From NCBI RefSeq assembly GCF_002104455.1, contig NZ_NBOC01000001.1, forward strand, positions 310,001-374,000: 64,000 nucleotides of DNA, written 5' to 3'. The notes below the pieces were generated by a model. That model was not told where the DNA came from. It made no database searches and saw only the letters and a list, made by a program, of their open reading frames with translations. This DNA comes from Colwellia chukchiensis (GTDB lineage Bacteria > Pseudomonadota > Gammaproteobacteria > Enterobacterales > Alteromonadaceae). The translations under genes and the position numbers were made by a program. Positions 36,040 to 46,988 of the stretch are shown piece by piece (the first letter of the stretch is position 1; every line of letters starts with the position of its first letter).

Positions 36040-36924
36040 CTATCGACGCACAAAGGCTTGTGGATGTCCGTTGCGTTTTAGATCAGATAACAGCGTATTT
36101 AATAGCTCTTGATGTTTTATCGGACCCATAAGCACACGAAAGATTCCATTTTTTTCTACTAATTCAGTGCTTATGTGATATTGCGCAGTGAGTTGTTTCG
36201 CGAGTTTATCCGCTTGTGTTTGACTAGAGTTAGCAAATACTTGGATAAAGGGGGCGAGTTCAGTGTGGTTAATTGGCGTCGCCAGAGCAGGTGCTTGTGT
36301 CGTCTGGTCGAGGGTTGGCAGGTCATTATCGCGCGTAAGTTGTGTGACTTTGGTGGTTTTATTTTCGCGAATTTGAGCTAGCCCTTGGGCACTAAAGTCG
36401 GTAATGGCTTTGATTGTAACATTGGCGGTACCGGTTTTTAACATACCAAGCTTATAGGCAGCACTATAGGAAAGATCAATAATGCGGTTTTGATGAAATG
36501 GACCACGATCATTTACTCGGACAATAACGCTGCGATCATTGTCGTTATTTGTCACCAACACATAACTTGGTAGTGGTAAGTGTTTGTGAGCGGCACTCAT
36601 GGCGTACATATCGTAAATTTCACCGTTTGAGGTTAGATGACCGTGAAATTTTTTACCGTACCAAGAAGCAATACCTGATTCTGAGAAGTTTTCTGCCGAT
36701 GCTAAAACCTGATAATGTTGACCAAATACTTGATAAGGTTTGTTGCCGCCGCGACTAGGGGCTTCGGCACGCGGGGTGGCATCATGTAGCTCACTGGCAC
36801 TAGGTAAACGGCTAGGTATGCTGTCATGCTTTTGTTGATAACGACTAGAAGTGGTGCTGCAGGCACTAATAAAAGTCAGCAGCATGCCAAGGGAAAACAG
36901 CAGTGAAAGGTTGAGCTTTGCCAT
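36040..36924 (-). CDS. rlpA: RlpA septal ring lipoprotein, lytic transglycosylase
   Basis: I choose the ATG at 36924 (294 residues) because it gives a standard lipoprotein signal with lipobox ISAC and lipidated Cys22; a TTG three codons upstream is possible. The double-psi barrel core shows GIASWYGKKFHGHLTSNGE, and VNDRGPF is conserved. A SPOR domain occupies the last ~75 residues (FIQVFANSSQTQADKLAKQL), which binds denuded glycan at the septum. RlpA cleaves naked glycan strands in some species. It follows mrdB in the usual cluster. Confidence 0.9.
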   Translation of the reverse strand: MAKLNLSLLFSLGMLLTFISACSTTSSRYQQKHDSIPSRLPSASELHDATPRAEAPSRGGNKPYQVFGQHYQVLASAENFSESGIASWYGKKFHGHLTSNGEIYDMYAMSAAHKHLPLPSYVLVTNNDNDRSVIVRVNDRGPFHQNRIIDLSYSAAYKLGMLKTGTANVTIKAITDFSAQGLAQIRENKTTKVTQLTRDNDLPTLDQTTQAPALATPINHTELAPFIQVFANSSQTQADKLAKQLTAQYHISTELVEKNGIFRVLMGPIKHQELLNTLLSDLKRNGHPQAFVRR

Positions 36925-36954
36925 AAATATCAATTATCTTACTTCTTGTCAGTG

Positions 36955-38070
36955 CTAGACATGGAAACGCCTATGAGTACTTATTGCCATTAGCATGCCA
37001 AATCCGGCCATTAATGTCACCATAGATGTACCGCCATAACTCACTAATGGTAGCGGTACGCCAACCACAGGTAATAAGCCTGAAACCATACCTATGTTAA
37101 CAAAAACATAGACAAAAAAGGTGAGAGTTAAACTACCAGCCAATAACTTAGTAAAGGCATGTTGGGCATGAACGGCAATCCATAAGCCACGCATCACTAT
37201 GGCGAGATAAACGGTAAGTAGCATGCTGACACCGATCAAACCAAATTCTTCACTAAAAACCGCAAAAATAAAGTCGGTATGGCGCTCTGGTAAAAACTCA
37301 AGTTGTGACTGGGTACCTTGTAACCAGCCTTTGCCATGAATACCTCCAGAGCCAATAGCGATTTTAGATTGAATAATATGATAGCCTGCGCCGAGGGGAT
37401 CTTGCTCCGGGTTTAAAAAGGTTAGCACGCGCTGTTTTTGATAGGGTTTCATTAAAAACATCCATAACACTGGGGCAAAAGCCGAAGCTATGCCTACGCA
37501 TGTGCCTATCAATTTCCAGCTCGCTCCTGCCAAAAAAATAACAAAAATACCGGAGCTGGCGATTAATAGCGAGGTGCCTAAGTCGGGTTGTTTTGCGATC
37601 AAAAGCGTTGGCATTAATACCAAAATAAAAGCGATGATAATTCTTGATATTTTGGTGGGTAAGTCATACTGACTAACATACCAAGCGATCATAATAGGAA
37701 CCACAAGTTTCATGATTTCAGACGGTTGAAATTTAGTGATACCAAGATCTAACCAGCGCTGAGCACCTTTACCCACATGACCAAACAGCAAAACGGCAAT
37801 TAATAATAACAAGCCTAAGATAAAAACCGGTACCGCCCATTTTCGATAGGATAAGGGAGGAAATTGTGCCACGAGTAGCATAACCAATAGCGCGACCCCA
37901 ACCCGTTTAGCATGGCGTATTAATACCGCAGTGTCTTGTCCGCCGGCGCTGTAAACCACAAATAGGCCTAAGGTCAGCAAGGTTAAAATGCCGATAAGTA
38001 ATGGTAAGTCAATATGCAAGCGTTGCCATAATGTACGTTGGCGTTGTTGATCATGTCCAGTATTTCGCAC
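36955..38070 (-). CDS. mrdB: Rod-shape peptidoglycan polymerase RodA
   Basis: The product is the SEDS glycosyltransferase of the elongasome. The 371-residue protein has about ten membrane helices, the conserved PLVSYGG near the C-terminus and QPDLGTSLL in the middle. The start is GTG and shares a base with the mrdA stop (TAGTG), so translation is coupled to that of its partner PBP2. No alternative start gives a better fit. Confidence 0.93.
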   Translation of the reverse strand: MRNTGHDQQRQRTLWQRLHIDLPLLIGILTLLTLGLFVVYSAGGQDTAVLIRHAKRVGVALLVMLLVAQFPPLSYRKWAVPVFILGLLLLIAVLLFGHVGKGAQRWLDLGITKFQPSEIMKLVVPIMIAWYVSQYDLPTKISRIIIAFILVLMPTLLIAKQPDLGTSLLIASSGIFVIFLAGASWKLIGTCVGIASAFAPVLWMFLMKPYQKQRVLTFLNPEQDPLGAGYHIIQSKIAIGSGGIHGKGWLQGTQSQLEFLPERHTDFIFAVFSEEFGLIGVSMLLTVYLAIVMRGLWIAVHAQHAFTKLLAGSLTLTFFVYVFVNIGMVSGLLPVVGVPLPLVSYGGTSMVTLMAGFGMLMAISTHRRFHV

Positions 38071-40049
38071 TAACGTGTACCTGCGGTTGTGGTGATGTTT
38101 TGTTGATATATATTACTATGCAGTGGGTGCTTGTTTTTATCGCTACTGATAATTTTTCGGTCACCAAAGTATTGATCCATAATTTGCCGTGCAACTGGTG
38201 CTGCGTTGCTAGCACCACCGCCTTTGGCGACGTTTTCAATGGCAACCGCGATAACAATTTCAGGATTTTCAAAGGGAGCAAAGGCAATAAACATGGCGTT
38301 ATCTCGTTGGTTTTCTTGTACTTTTGTCGCGTCGTATTTTTCGTCTTGGCCAATATTCGCTGTTTGTGCTGAGCCTGTTTTTCCCGCCGCGTCATAGGTA
38401 CTGCCTTTAAAGGCGTTGTAACCTGTAGCCCCAACTTTTTGTACTGTGTTGTGCAAGGCATCTAAAACAAGTTGCCAATTTTCAGGGTTTTGCAGGGTAA
38501 TGGGGGGCTTTTCATCCACCTCATACTCAGTGACGACCGTTTTAGCCGCCCCGCTTGCATCTTCACTAGACCTAGCCTCACTACTGGCCTTTAAAAAGTG
38601 TGGTACTTTAATCTTGCCTCGGTTCACTAAAATGGATACGGCTTGAGCTAACTGCAGTGGCGTTACTGTCCAATAGCTTTGACCAATACCAACCGATAAG
38701 GTTTCGCCGGTATACCAGCTCTGATTATAGCGGGCTCTTTTCCACTCTATGCTAGGCATAATGGCGCGGCTTTCTTCATGAATATCGATTCCGGTATAGT
38801 CACCAAAGCCAAATTTTTCCATCATTTGGCTAATACGCGTAATACCGAGTTTGTAGGCTAAGTCGTAATAATAAACATTACAAGATTGCTCTAACGACTT
38901 GGTTAAGTTGACCTTGCCATGGCCCCAACGTTTCCAATCGCGGCGTTTGGTCTCTATGCCGGGCAACTGATAAAACCCTGGATCATAAATTTCGGTTTCA
39001 GCAGTGATTAAACCGGCTTCAAGGCCGGTAATAGCCAGCAAAGGCTTGATGGTAGAGGCAGGTGGGTAGCCTTGCACCGCTCGGTTAAGTAGTGGTTTGT
39101 TGCTGCTAGGGGCTAACAATTTTTTGTATTTTTTACTGCTAATGCCATGTACAAATAGGTTGCCATCAAAGCTAGGGTTTGAGTACATCGCCAATACGCC
39201 ACCGTCGCGTGGATCTATAGCAACCACAGCACCGCGTTTACCTGATAACGCACGTTTAGCCACCATTTGCAGTTCAATATCTAGGGTTAGGGTCAGATCT
39301 TTGCCTGGAATAGGGGGCGTGAAGTCTAAGGTACGAATAATGCGACCTTGGTTGTTTATTTCCACTTCTTGGTGACCTATGGTGCCGTGCAAAATATCTT
39401 GGTAATACTTTTCTAGCCCCAACTTGCCAATATTGCGTGTTGCCGCGTAGTTTTCTGCTAAACCTTGTTTTTCTAATTGTTGAGAGTCTTTGCGGTTAAT
39501 GCGCGCCACATAACCGAGTGAGTGCGTGGTTAAGTCAGCAAATGGGTAATAGCGCTTTAGGCGCGCATCAATAAAAAAGCCCGGAAACTTATGCTGATTG
39601 ACGGAAAATAATGACACTTGTTGTTCACTTAAACGTGAATACAGCTCAATAGGCTTAAAGCGACGTTTGCTCTTTAAGGCCTTTAATAATTTATCTTGTT
39701 TTTCTTGGCTGATCTCTAAAAGCGCACTGACTTCGGCCAGTTGCTTGTTAATGTCGTCAACTTGTTCGGGGATCACTTCTAAACTATAGACAGGGGTATT
39801 ATCGGCAAGTAAAACACCATTGCGATCATAAATAAGACCGCGATTTGGCGCCACCGGCAACAGTTTGATGCGATTGGAGTTCGAACGCGTTTGATACTTA
39901 TCGTAAGAGTTGACCTCAAGGTCATAGATGTTACTAAATAACACTAAGCACAGTACAACAACACTAATGAAAGTGATAAAGGCACGGCGGGCAAATAAAT
40001 TGGCTTCGGCGCTATGATCTCTAATGGCAACGCGTTTTTTCCGGGCCAT
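38070..40049 (-). CDS. mrdA: Penicillin-binding protein 2
   Basis: The product is the transpeptidase partner of RodA in rod elongation. The 659-residue protein has one N-terminal membrane helix (about 25-47), a dimerisation/pedestal region, and the transpeptidase domain with SxxK in YPPASTIKP (about residue 330), SCN-type motif (QSCNVYYYDLA) and KTG (AGKTGSAQ). It lies just after rlmH with 3 bases between the stop and the start, so it is in the rsfS-rlmH-mrdA-mrdB-rlpA operon. Confidence 0.95.
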   Translation of the reverse strand: MARKKRVAIRDHSAEANLFARRAFITFISVVVLCLVLFSNIYDLEVNSYDKYQTRSNSNRIKLLPVAPNRGLIYDRNGVLLADNTPVYSLEVIPEQVDDINKQLAEVSALLEISQEKQDKLLKALKSKRRFKPIELYSRLSEQQVSLFSVNQHKFPGFFIDARLKRYYPFADLTTHSLGYVARINRKDSQQLEKQGLAENYAATRNIGKLGLEKYYQDILHGTIGHQEVEINNQGRIIRTLDFTPPIPGKDLTLTLDIELQMVAKRALSGKRGAVVAIDPRDGGVLAMYSNPSFDGNLFVHGISSKKYKKLLAPSSNKPLLNRAVQGYPPASTIKPLLAITGLEAGLITAETEIYDPGFYQLPGIETKRRDWKRWGHGKVNLTKSLEQSCNVYYYDLAYKLGITRISQMMEKFGFGDYTGIDIHEESRAIMPSIEWKRARYNQSWYTGETLSVGIGQSYWTVTPLQLAQAVSILVNRGKIKVPHFLKASSEARSSEDASGAAKTVVTEYEVDEKPPITLQNPENWQLVLDALHNTVQKVGATGYNAFKGSTYDAAGKTGSAQTANIGQDEKYDATKVQENQRDNAMFIAFAPFENPEIVIAVAIENVAKGGGASNAAPVARQIMDQYFGDRKIISSDKNKHPLHSNIYQQNITTTAGTR

Positions 40050-40052
40050 GGT

Positions 40053-40523
40053 TTATTCTCTATGGTAAGGATGGTTATTATTGACCGACCAAGCGCGATA
40101 GAGGCTTTCGGCAACCACAATGCGCACCATAGGATGTGGCAATGTTAAAGGTGACAATGACCATTTTTGTTCTGCCGCTTGAATACAGGCAGGTGCGAGT
40201 CCTTCAGGACCACCAACGAGTAAGGCGACGTCTCGGCTATCTAGGTGCCAACGATTAAGCTGTTTAGCTAGCTCTGGTGTAGTCCAAGGTTTGCCGGTAA
40301 CTTCTAAGCTCACAATACGGTTGCCCTTAGGAATAGCCGCCAGCATTTGTTCGCCTTCTTTTTCTAAAATGCGGGTAATATCGGCATTTTTGCCGCGCTT
40401 TCCAGGCGTGATCTCAACTAAATGAAAACTCATATCACGCGGGAATCGTCGACAATATTCGTTAAACCCTTGAGTCACCCAAGACGGCATCTTATTACCA
40501 ACGGCATATAAGGTAATGCGCAT
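40053..40523 (-). CDS. rlmH: 23S rRNA (pseudouridine1915-N3)-methyltransferase
   Basis: The product methylates pseudouridine 1915 of 23S rRNA in helix 69, on assembled ribosomes. The 156-residue protein is a small SPOUT methyltransferase with the knot motif [11 protein letters not shown] and the end [17 protein letters not shown], which is nearly invariant. It lies 11 bases after rsfS, the usual order. Confidence 0.96.
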   Translation of the reverse strand: MRITLYAVGNKMPSWVTQGFNEYCRRFPRDMSFHLVEITPGKRGKNADITRILEKEGEQMLAAIPKGNRIVSLEVTGKPWTTPELAKQLNRWHLDSRDVALLVGGPEGLAPACIQAAEQKWSLSPLTLPHPMVRIVVAESLYRAWSVNNNHPYHRE

Positions 40524-40534
40524 GGTCTTTTATA

Positions 40535-40852
40535 TTATTCCCAAAGTTGCTCAAGTTGATATTGATCGCGGGTATCGTCAGTCATAATGTGGACGATGAT
40601 GTCACCTAAATCCACTAAAGACCATTCGCCAATATCATTGCCTTCAACGCCTAATGCTTCAACACCAGCAGCGCGGCATTCAATGACCAGTGATTGGGCA
40701 ATTGATATAACGTGACGCTTTGAATTGCCTGAGCAAACTAGCATGTAATCAGCGAAGCTTGATTTTTTTGCCACGTCTAAGGTAACAAGATCTCGGCCTT
40801 TCATGTCTTCAATTTTTTCGGTAACAAAAGTAAGTAAGTCTGAACTTTGCAA
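40535..40852 (-). CDS. rsfS: Ribosomal silencing factor RsfS
   Basis: The product binds ribosomal protein L14 and blocks subunit joining under starvation. I choose a TTG start at 40852 because it gives 105 residues, exactly the usual family length, and aligns with the start of E. coli RsfS (QGKALQDFV against QSSDLLTFV). An in-frame ATG at 40894 would add 14 residues without a ribosome binding site. Motifs KSSFADYMLVCSGNSKRHV and WSLVDLGDIIVHIM are characteristic. nadD ends the usual cluster 200 bases upstream. Confidence 0.93.
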   Translation of the reverse strand: MQSSDLLTFVTEKIEDMKGRDLVTLDVAKKSSFADYMLVCSGNSKRHVISIAQSLVIECRAAGVEALGVEGNDIGEWSLVDLGDIIVHIMTDDTRDQYQLEQLWE

Positions 40853-41100
40853 TGTAGGATCTCTGTAATGAATAATAATCGGCGATAATAGCATTAATTT
40901 GCTGCGCCGTTAACCATCTCGCCAAGCAATCGGTGCTTTTTCATGGTTGCTGAACATTCTGCAGCGTCTGAAGCCAAACGAACCGTCACAACGCCGTTTG
41001 CAACAAGAACCTAAGGCTAAGTGTTTTTGGATGTCGTCAAGTCAGTAGAACGCCGTTTAGTATTGATAAGCGCGAGCCCAGCTAGGCTTAGCAGCTTAGC

Positions 41101-41760
41101 TTAACGATAGAGTTTATGTTGTTCTATGTAGTGATAAACCGCATCTGGCAGGTAATGGCGATAAGGTAAACCGGCTTTGATTTTTGCTCTGATCTCGGTG
41201 GAAGAAATATCAACCGCTTGACATTCATGTAAAATGATTTGGCCACAGCGTTGCGCTTTTAGTTGTGATAAATCATCAACCAGGCGCTGACTAAGTGTTT
41301 GTGGTAGCTGTTCAGTAAGTGCTTGGTGCGAGTAACCTGGGCGAATATTGACCACGATATTGCATAAGCTTAAAATTTCCTGCCACTTGTGCCAAGAGGT
41401 AAAAGACAGTAGCGAGTCCATGCCCATAATAAAGTAAAAATCAACCGCCTGATGTTCAGCGTTAAGTTCATGCAAGGTATCTAAGGTAAAAGATGCTTGG
41501 TTGCGCTTGAGCTCGCGACTATCTAAGGAAAATATGGGGTTATTGTTACACACTAGCGCGACCATGTCGGCGCGTTGTTGTGCGCTGGCATGGGTGCCGG
41601 CTTTGTGCGGCGGAATATGGGCAGGAATTAAATGCAGCTGTTCTGCTCCTAACCACAGTGCAGTTTCCTGAGCTGGTAGGGTGTGACCAAAATGAATCGG
41701 GTCAAATGTGCCGCCCAGTAAAGCGATGACTGGGCGTAAGTGCTGCTGAGCTTTATTCAT
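41101..41760 (-). CDS. nadD: Nicotinate-nucleotide adenylyltransferase
   Basis: The product converts nicotinate mononucleotide to its adenine dinucleotide in NAD synthesis. The 219-residue protein has the nucleotidyltransferase motif GGTFDPIHFGH at residues 16-26 and the second signature ISSTEIRAKI near the C-terminus. It overlaps holA by 8 bases. The order lptE-holA-nadD-rsfS is conserved in gammaproteobacteria. Confidence 0.96.
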   Translation of the reverse strand: MNKAQQHLRPVIALLGGTFDPIHFGHTLPAQETALWLGAEQLHLIPAHIPPHKAGTHASAQQRADMVALVCNNNPIFSLDSRELKRNQASFTLDTLHELNAEHQAVDFYFIMGMDSLLSFTSWHKWQEILSLCNIVVNIRPGYSHQALTEQLPQTLSQRLVDDLSQLKAQRCGQIILHECQAVDISSTEIRAKIKAGLPYRHYLPDAVYHYIEQHKLYR

Positions 41761-42790
41761 AATCTAAACTAAAGTTTGCGCTTAGCTGGGAATGAAACAA
41801 GCTGATCAAAACATCGCTTAGCAGTATATGTTGATTAAAGTCGCTGCTGGTTTTACTGAGTAAGTCAACTTGGGCAAGTCGCGCTAACGCTTGCTCGGCA
41901 TTGGTTAAGCTAATGTTATTGAGGGCCTGTTGATATAACGGCTTTTTTTTATCCCAAATCCGAAATTGTTTAAAAATTTCTTGTTGACTACGGCCTTGAT
42001 GTTGCAAGGTGAGCATTTGGTAAAGTTGGCTGATTTCTTTCTGGATAAACCAGACTAATGAAGCGAAAGTACTGCCGTCATGTTGCATTTGACCTAGCAT
42101 AGAGAGGCATTTTTTTAAGTCGCCCACTAATAAGGTGTCAGTTAACTGGAACGGGTTAAACTTTGCCTGATTGATCACCAGCAACTCAACGTCTGCTATG
42201 GTGATGGTTTGCTGACCATATAAAATGGCTAGCTTTTGCAACTCTTGCGCTAAGGCAGACAAGTTACCGGCAAACAGCTCAGTTAATAATTCGATAACTT
42301 CGTTAGTTAAGTTAAGTTGTAAAGCTCGGGCTTGCTTGATTAGCCACTGACTAAACTGTTTGCCTTCAATATCATAAATAGGCAAAAAGCAGCCTTGGGC
42401 GGCTAATGACTTAAACCATTTGCGATTTTGACTCGCCGCGTCAAGTTTAGGGCCGTGCATTATCAGTTGTACGTCTTGGTGTAGTTGGCTCAGTATTTGA
42501 GCCAAGGCTTGAACACCCGCATCAGCTATTTTGTTACTGGTAAGCTCGACTTCTATGATACGCAGCGAAGAAAACAAGCTCATCGCGGCGTATTCTTGGC
42601 ATAAGGTTTGCCAATTAAATTTATCATCAACACTAAAGCGCACGATTTCGGCAAAGCCTTGGTGTTTGGCATGGGATTTTATTTGCGCTAACGCGTCTTG
42701 TTTTTGCCAAGGCTCATCACCAAACACCAACCAAATTGGCTGAAAGCCTTGTTTAAGGGTTTGTGCAAGTTGGTTATGATAAATGCGCAT
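41753..42790 (-). CDS. holA: DNA polymerase III subunit delta
   Basis: The 345-residue product is the clamp-loader subunit that opens the beta clamp. It shows the N-terminal AAA-like part (QPIWLVFGDEPWQKQDAL) and the middle LTELFAGNLSALAQELQKLAI segment of HolA. There is no functional ATP-binding site, as is normal for delta. It lies nine bases after lptE and overlaps nadD. Confidence 0.92.
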   Translation of the reverse strand: MRIYHNQLAQTLKQGFQPIWLVFGDEPWQKQDALAQIKSHAKHQGFAEIVRFSVDDKFNWQTLCQEYAAMSLFSSLRIIEVELTSNKIADAGVQALAQILSQLHQDVQLIMHGPKLDAASQNRKWFKSLAAQGCFLPIYDIEGKQFSQWLIKQARALQLNLTNEVIELLTELFAGNLSALAQELQKLAILYGQQTITIADVELLVINQAKFNPFQLTDTLLVGDLKKCLSMLGQMQHDGSTFASLVWFIQKEISQLYQMLTLQHQGRSQQEIFKQFRIWDKKKPLYQQALNNISLTNAEQALARLAQVDLLSKTSSDFNQHILLSDVLISLFHSQLSANFSLDYE

Positions 42791-42799
42791 GTTAAGAAC

Positions 42800-43306
42800 C
42801 TAAAGCTGGATGCTGGCCATATCACGTAAAATTTTATTTGCCGCTTCTTGGCGCATTTCTCGTAACATTAATGACAGCTCGCGACTCTTAGCTAGTGCAA
42901 TATCGGGGTCATCTTGGTAATCCCGATTCAGCTCAAAACTAAAATACTGTACGTCTTGCTCAGGTAATAAAATTTGGTAGCGTACCGTATAAATTAGTTC
43001 GTATTCAGCCACTTGACCATTAGGGAACACCGACAGTGTTCGGCGATCTAAATTGTCTTGTAAAATGCGCATTTGCGGTATTGCTTTGCTACTGCGTTGC
43101 ACCAAATTTACATCATTAATGGTTAAGTGTTGTTTGACTATCCGAGTAAGTTCACCGTAGGGATCAACTGAGCTAAAACTCATGGTTTGTAACTCAGGGG
43201 CGAGCAGGTAATTGCCTCGCAGCGCAAAACCACAACCGGTTAACAGCATTACTAAAACGCTAACGGTTAGCGGCTTGCGAATCTGGCGAATGAGTACTGG
43301 CATCAT
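42800..43306 (-). CDS. lptE: LPS-assembly lipoprotein LptE
   Basis: The product plugs the outer-membrane barrel LptD and helps insert lipopolysaccharide. The 168-residue protein has a lipoprotein signal ending LLTGC (Cys25) and the typical following CGFALRG. The remainder is the alpha/beta LptE fold. The gene order leuS-lptE-holA supports it. Confidence 0.92.
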   Translation of the reverse strand: MMPVLIRQIRKPLTVSVLVMLLTGCGFALRGNYLLAPELQTMSFSSVDPYGELTRIVKQHLTINDVNLVQRSSKAIPQMRILQDNLDRRTLSVFPNGQVAEYELIYTVRYQILLPEQDVQYFSFELNRDYQDDPDIALAKSRELSLMLREMRQEAANKILRDMASIQL

Positions 43307-43400
43307 AAGGTGCTCACTTGTAGGTAAAAAATTATAATGGCCGTTGCCGGCCTACGATGTTTTCGCGAATAAGTATCAATATTATGGCCAACTTGTAGGT

Positions 43401-43429
43401 TGCCGCTGCTCATTGTCGAAGCAGCGGCA
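43401..43429. other. Perfect inverted repeat in the leuS-lptE gap
   Basis: TGCCGCTGCT (43401-43410) and AGCAGCGGCA (43420-43429) enclose 9 bases, seven bases after the leuS stop. No T-tract follows on either strand, so it is not a standard terminator; it may be an RNA stem that stabilises or attenuates the message. Confidence 0.5.
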
Positions 43430-43435
43430 GGACAC

Positions 43436-46036
<2,601 letters not shown>

Positions 46037-46321
46037 TCAAACACGCTTAAATAGGGGCTTTAGCTAACTTTTTCGGCAAATTAAATGAGATAGAATTTGT
46101 TATTTTATATGTAAGCTGAAGCGATAAAAATAATCCCGATAGGATACCTTATCTCTGACCTTGGCGACAAGTTAAAGCCAGTTAAAGTGGCAATTTTTTC
46201 TCGATATCACAGCAAGTGCCGGCAAATGTTGATAATGTAACAATAATCTAGCACTTGAGATAATGTTCGATAGGCTATAGTTAAACAATATCAAGGCTCG
46301 TTTTTAGGTTTTGGAGGCGCT

Positions 46322-46807
46322 ATGAATAAATCAACCTCTCGCATTCAACAAGTTTATCAACAATTGCATGATTGGCTTGAAGATACCCAAGCGCATGAAA
46401 TTCGCTCTGTGGTGGAGTTAATCGAGCAAGCAAAAGCCTATGCGGTAGCTGCTGAACAAATACCGGCACAAAAGTTACAACAGTTTATGGCGAACCTGAA
46501 ATATGACTTAAGTGATTTTTATCAACAATATCAGGCCGATATAAAACACTCGCTCTACTTAGAAGTATTAAATGAAAGCTTATGGGCGAGTTTGTCGCAG
46601 ATCACGGATAGATCACAAGTAGAGTGGTCCGAACTAATGGATGATTTTCAGCACCAAGACGGTTACCATGTTGGTGATTATGTCGGTTTTGGCCAATTGC
46701 AGTGTCAAAACTGTCAACACAATATCAGTTATTACCATGCCAGTGTGGTTGCTGAGTGCATAGCCTGTGGTGGTAAAGACTTTTATCGCTTAAGCTTAAC
46801 CCCCTAA
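46322..46807 (+). CDS. YbeL-like zinc ribbon protein (DUF1451)
   Basis: The 161-residue protein has an alpha-helical N-terminal part and a C-terminal zinc ribbon with CQNC (about 125-128) and CIACGG (about 147-152). It matches the YbeL/DUF1451 family, found divergent from leuS in many gammaproteobacteria, as here. Function unknown. The ATG has a strong ribosome binding site (TTTTGGAGGCGCT). Confidence 0.88.
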   Translation: MNKSTSRIQQVYQQLHDWLEDTQAHEIRSVVELIEQAKAYAVAAEQIPAQKLQQFMANLKYDLSDFYQQYQADIKHSLYLEVLNESLWASLSQITDRSQVEWSELMDDFQHQDGYHVGDYVGFGQLQCQNCQHNISYYHASVVAECIACGGKDFYRLSLTP

Positions 46808-46988
46808 AAACGTGGCGTATTAGCTATTGTTTTACACTACTTTGCTGCGATTGCTTTTATCGATAGCGTTAATCGCAGCAGCAAATAGATACAGCACCCC
46901 AACAAAACGGGCTGTTAATTGTTGCCTAGATTAAAGTAAAATCTCTATTTTACTTGATAATAAGAATCGTTTTCCCGAGAGATCCTCT

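Noticed and set aside
46843-46880. Inverted repeat TGCTGCGATT/AATCGCAGCA after the YbeL-like gene
   Set aside because: An 18-base loop and no T-tract make it a weak terminator; it may still contribute but is not supported enough to list.
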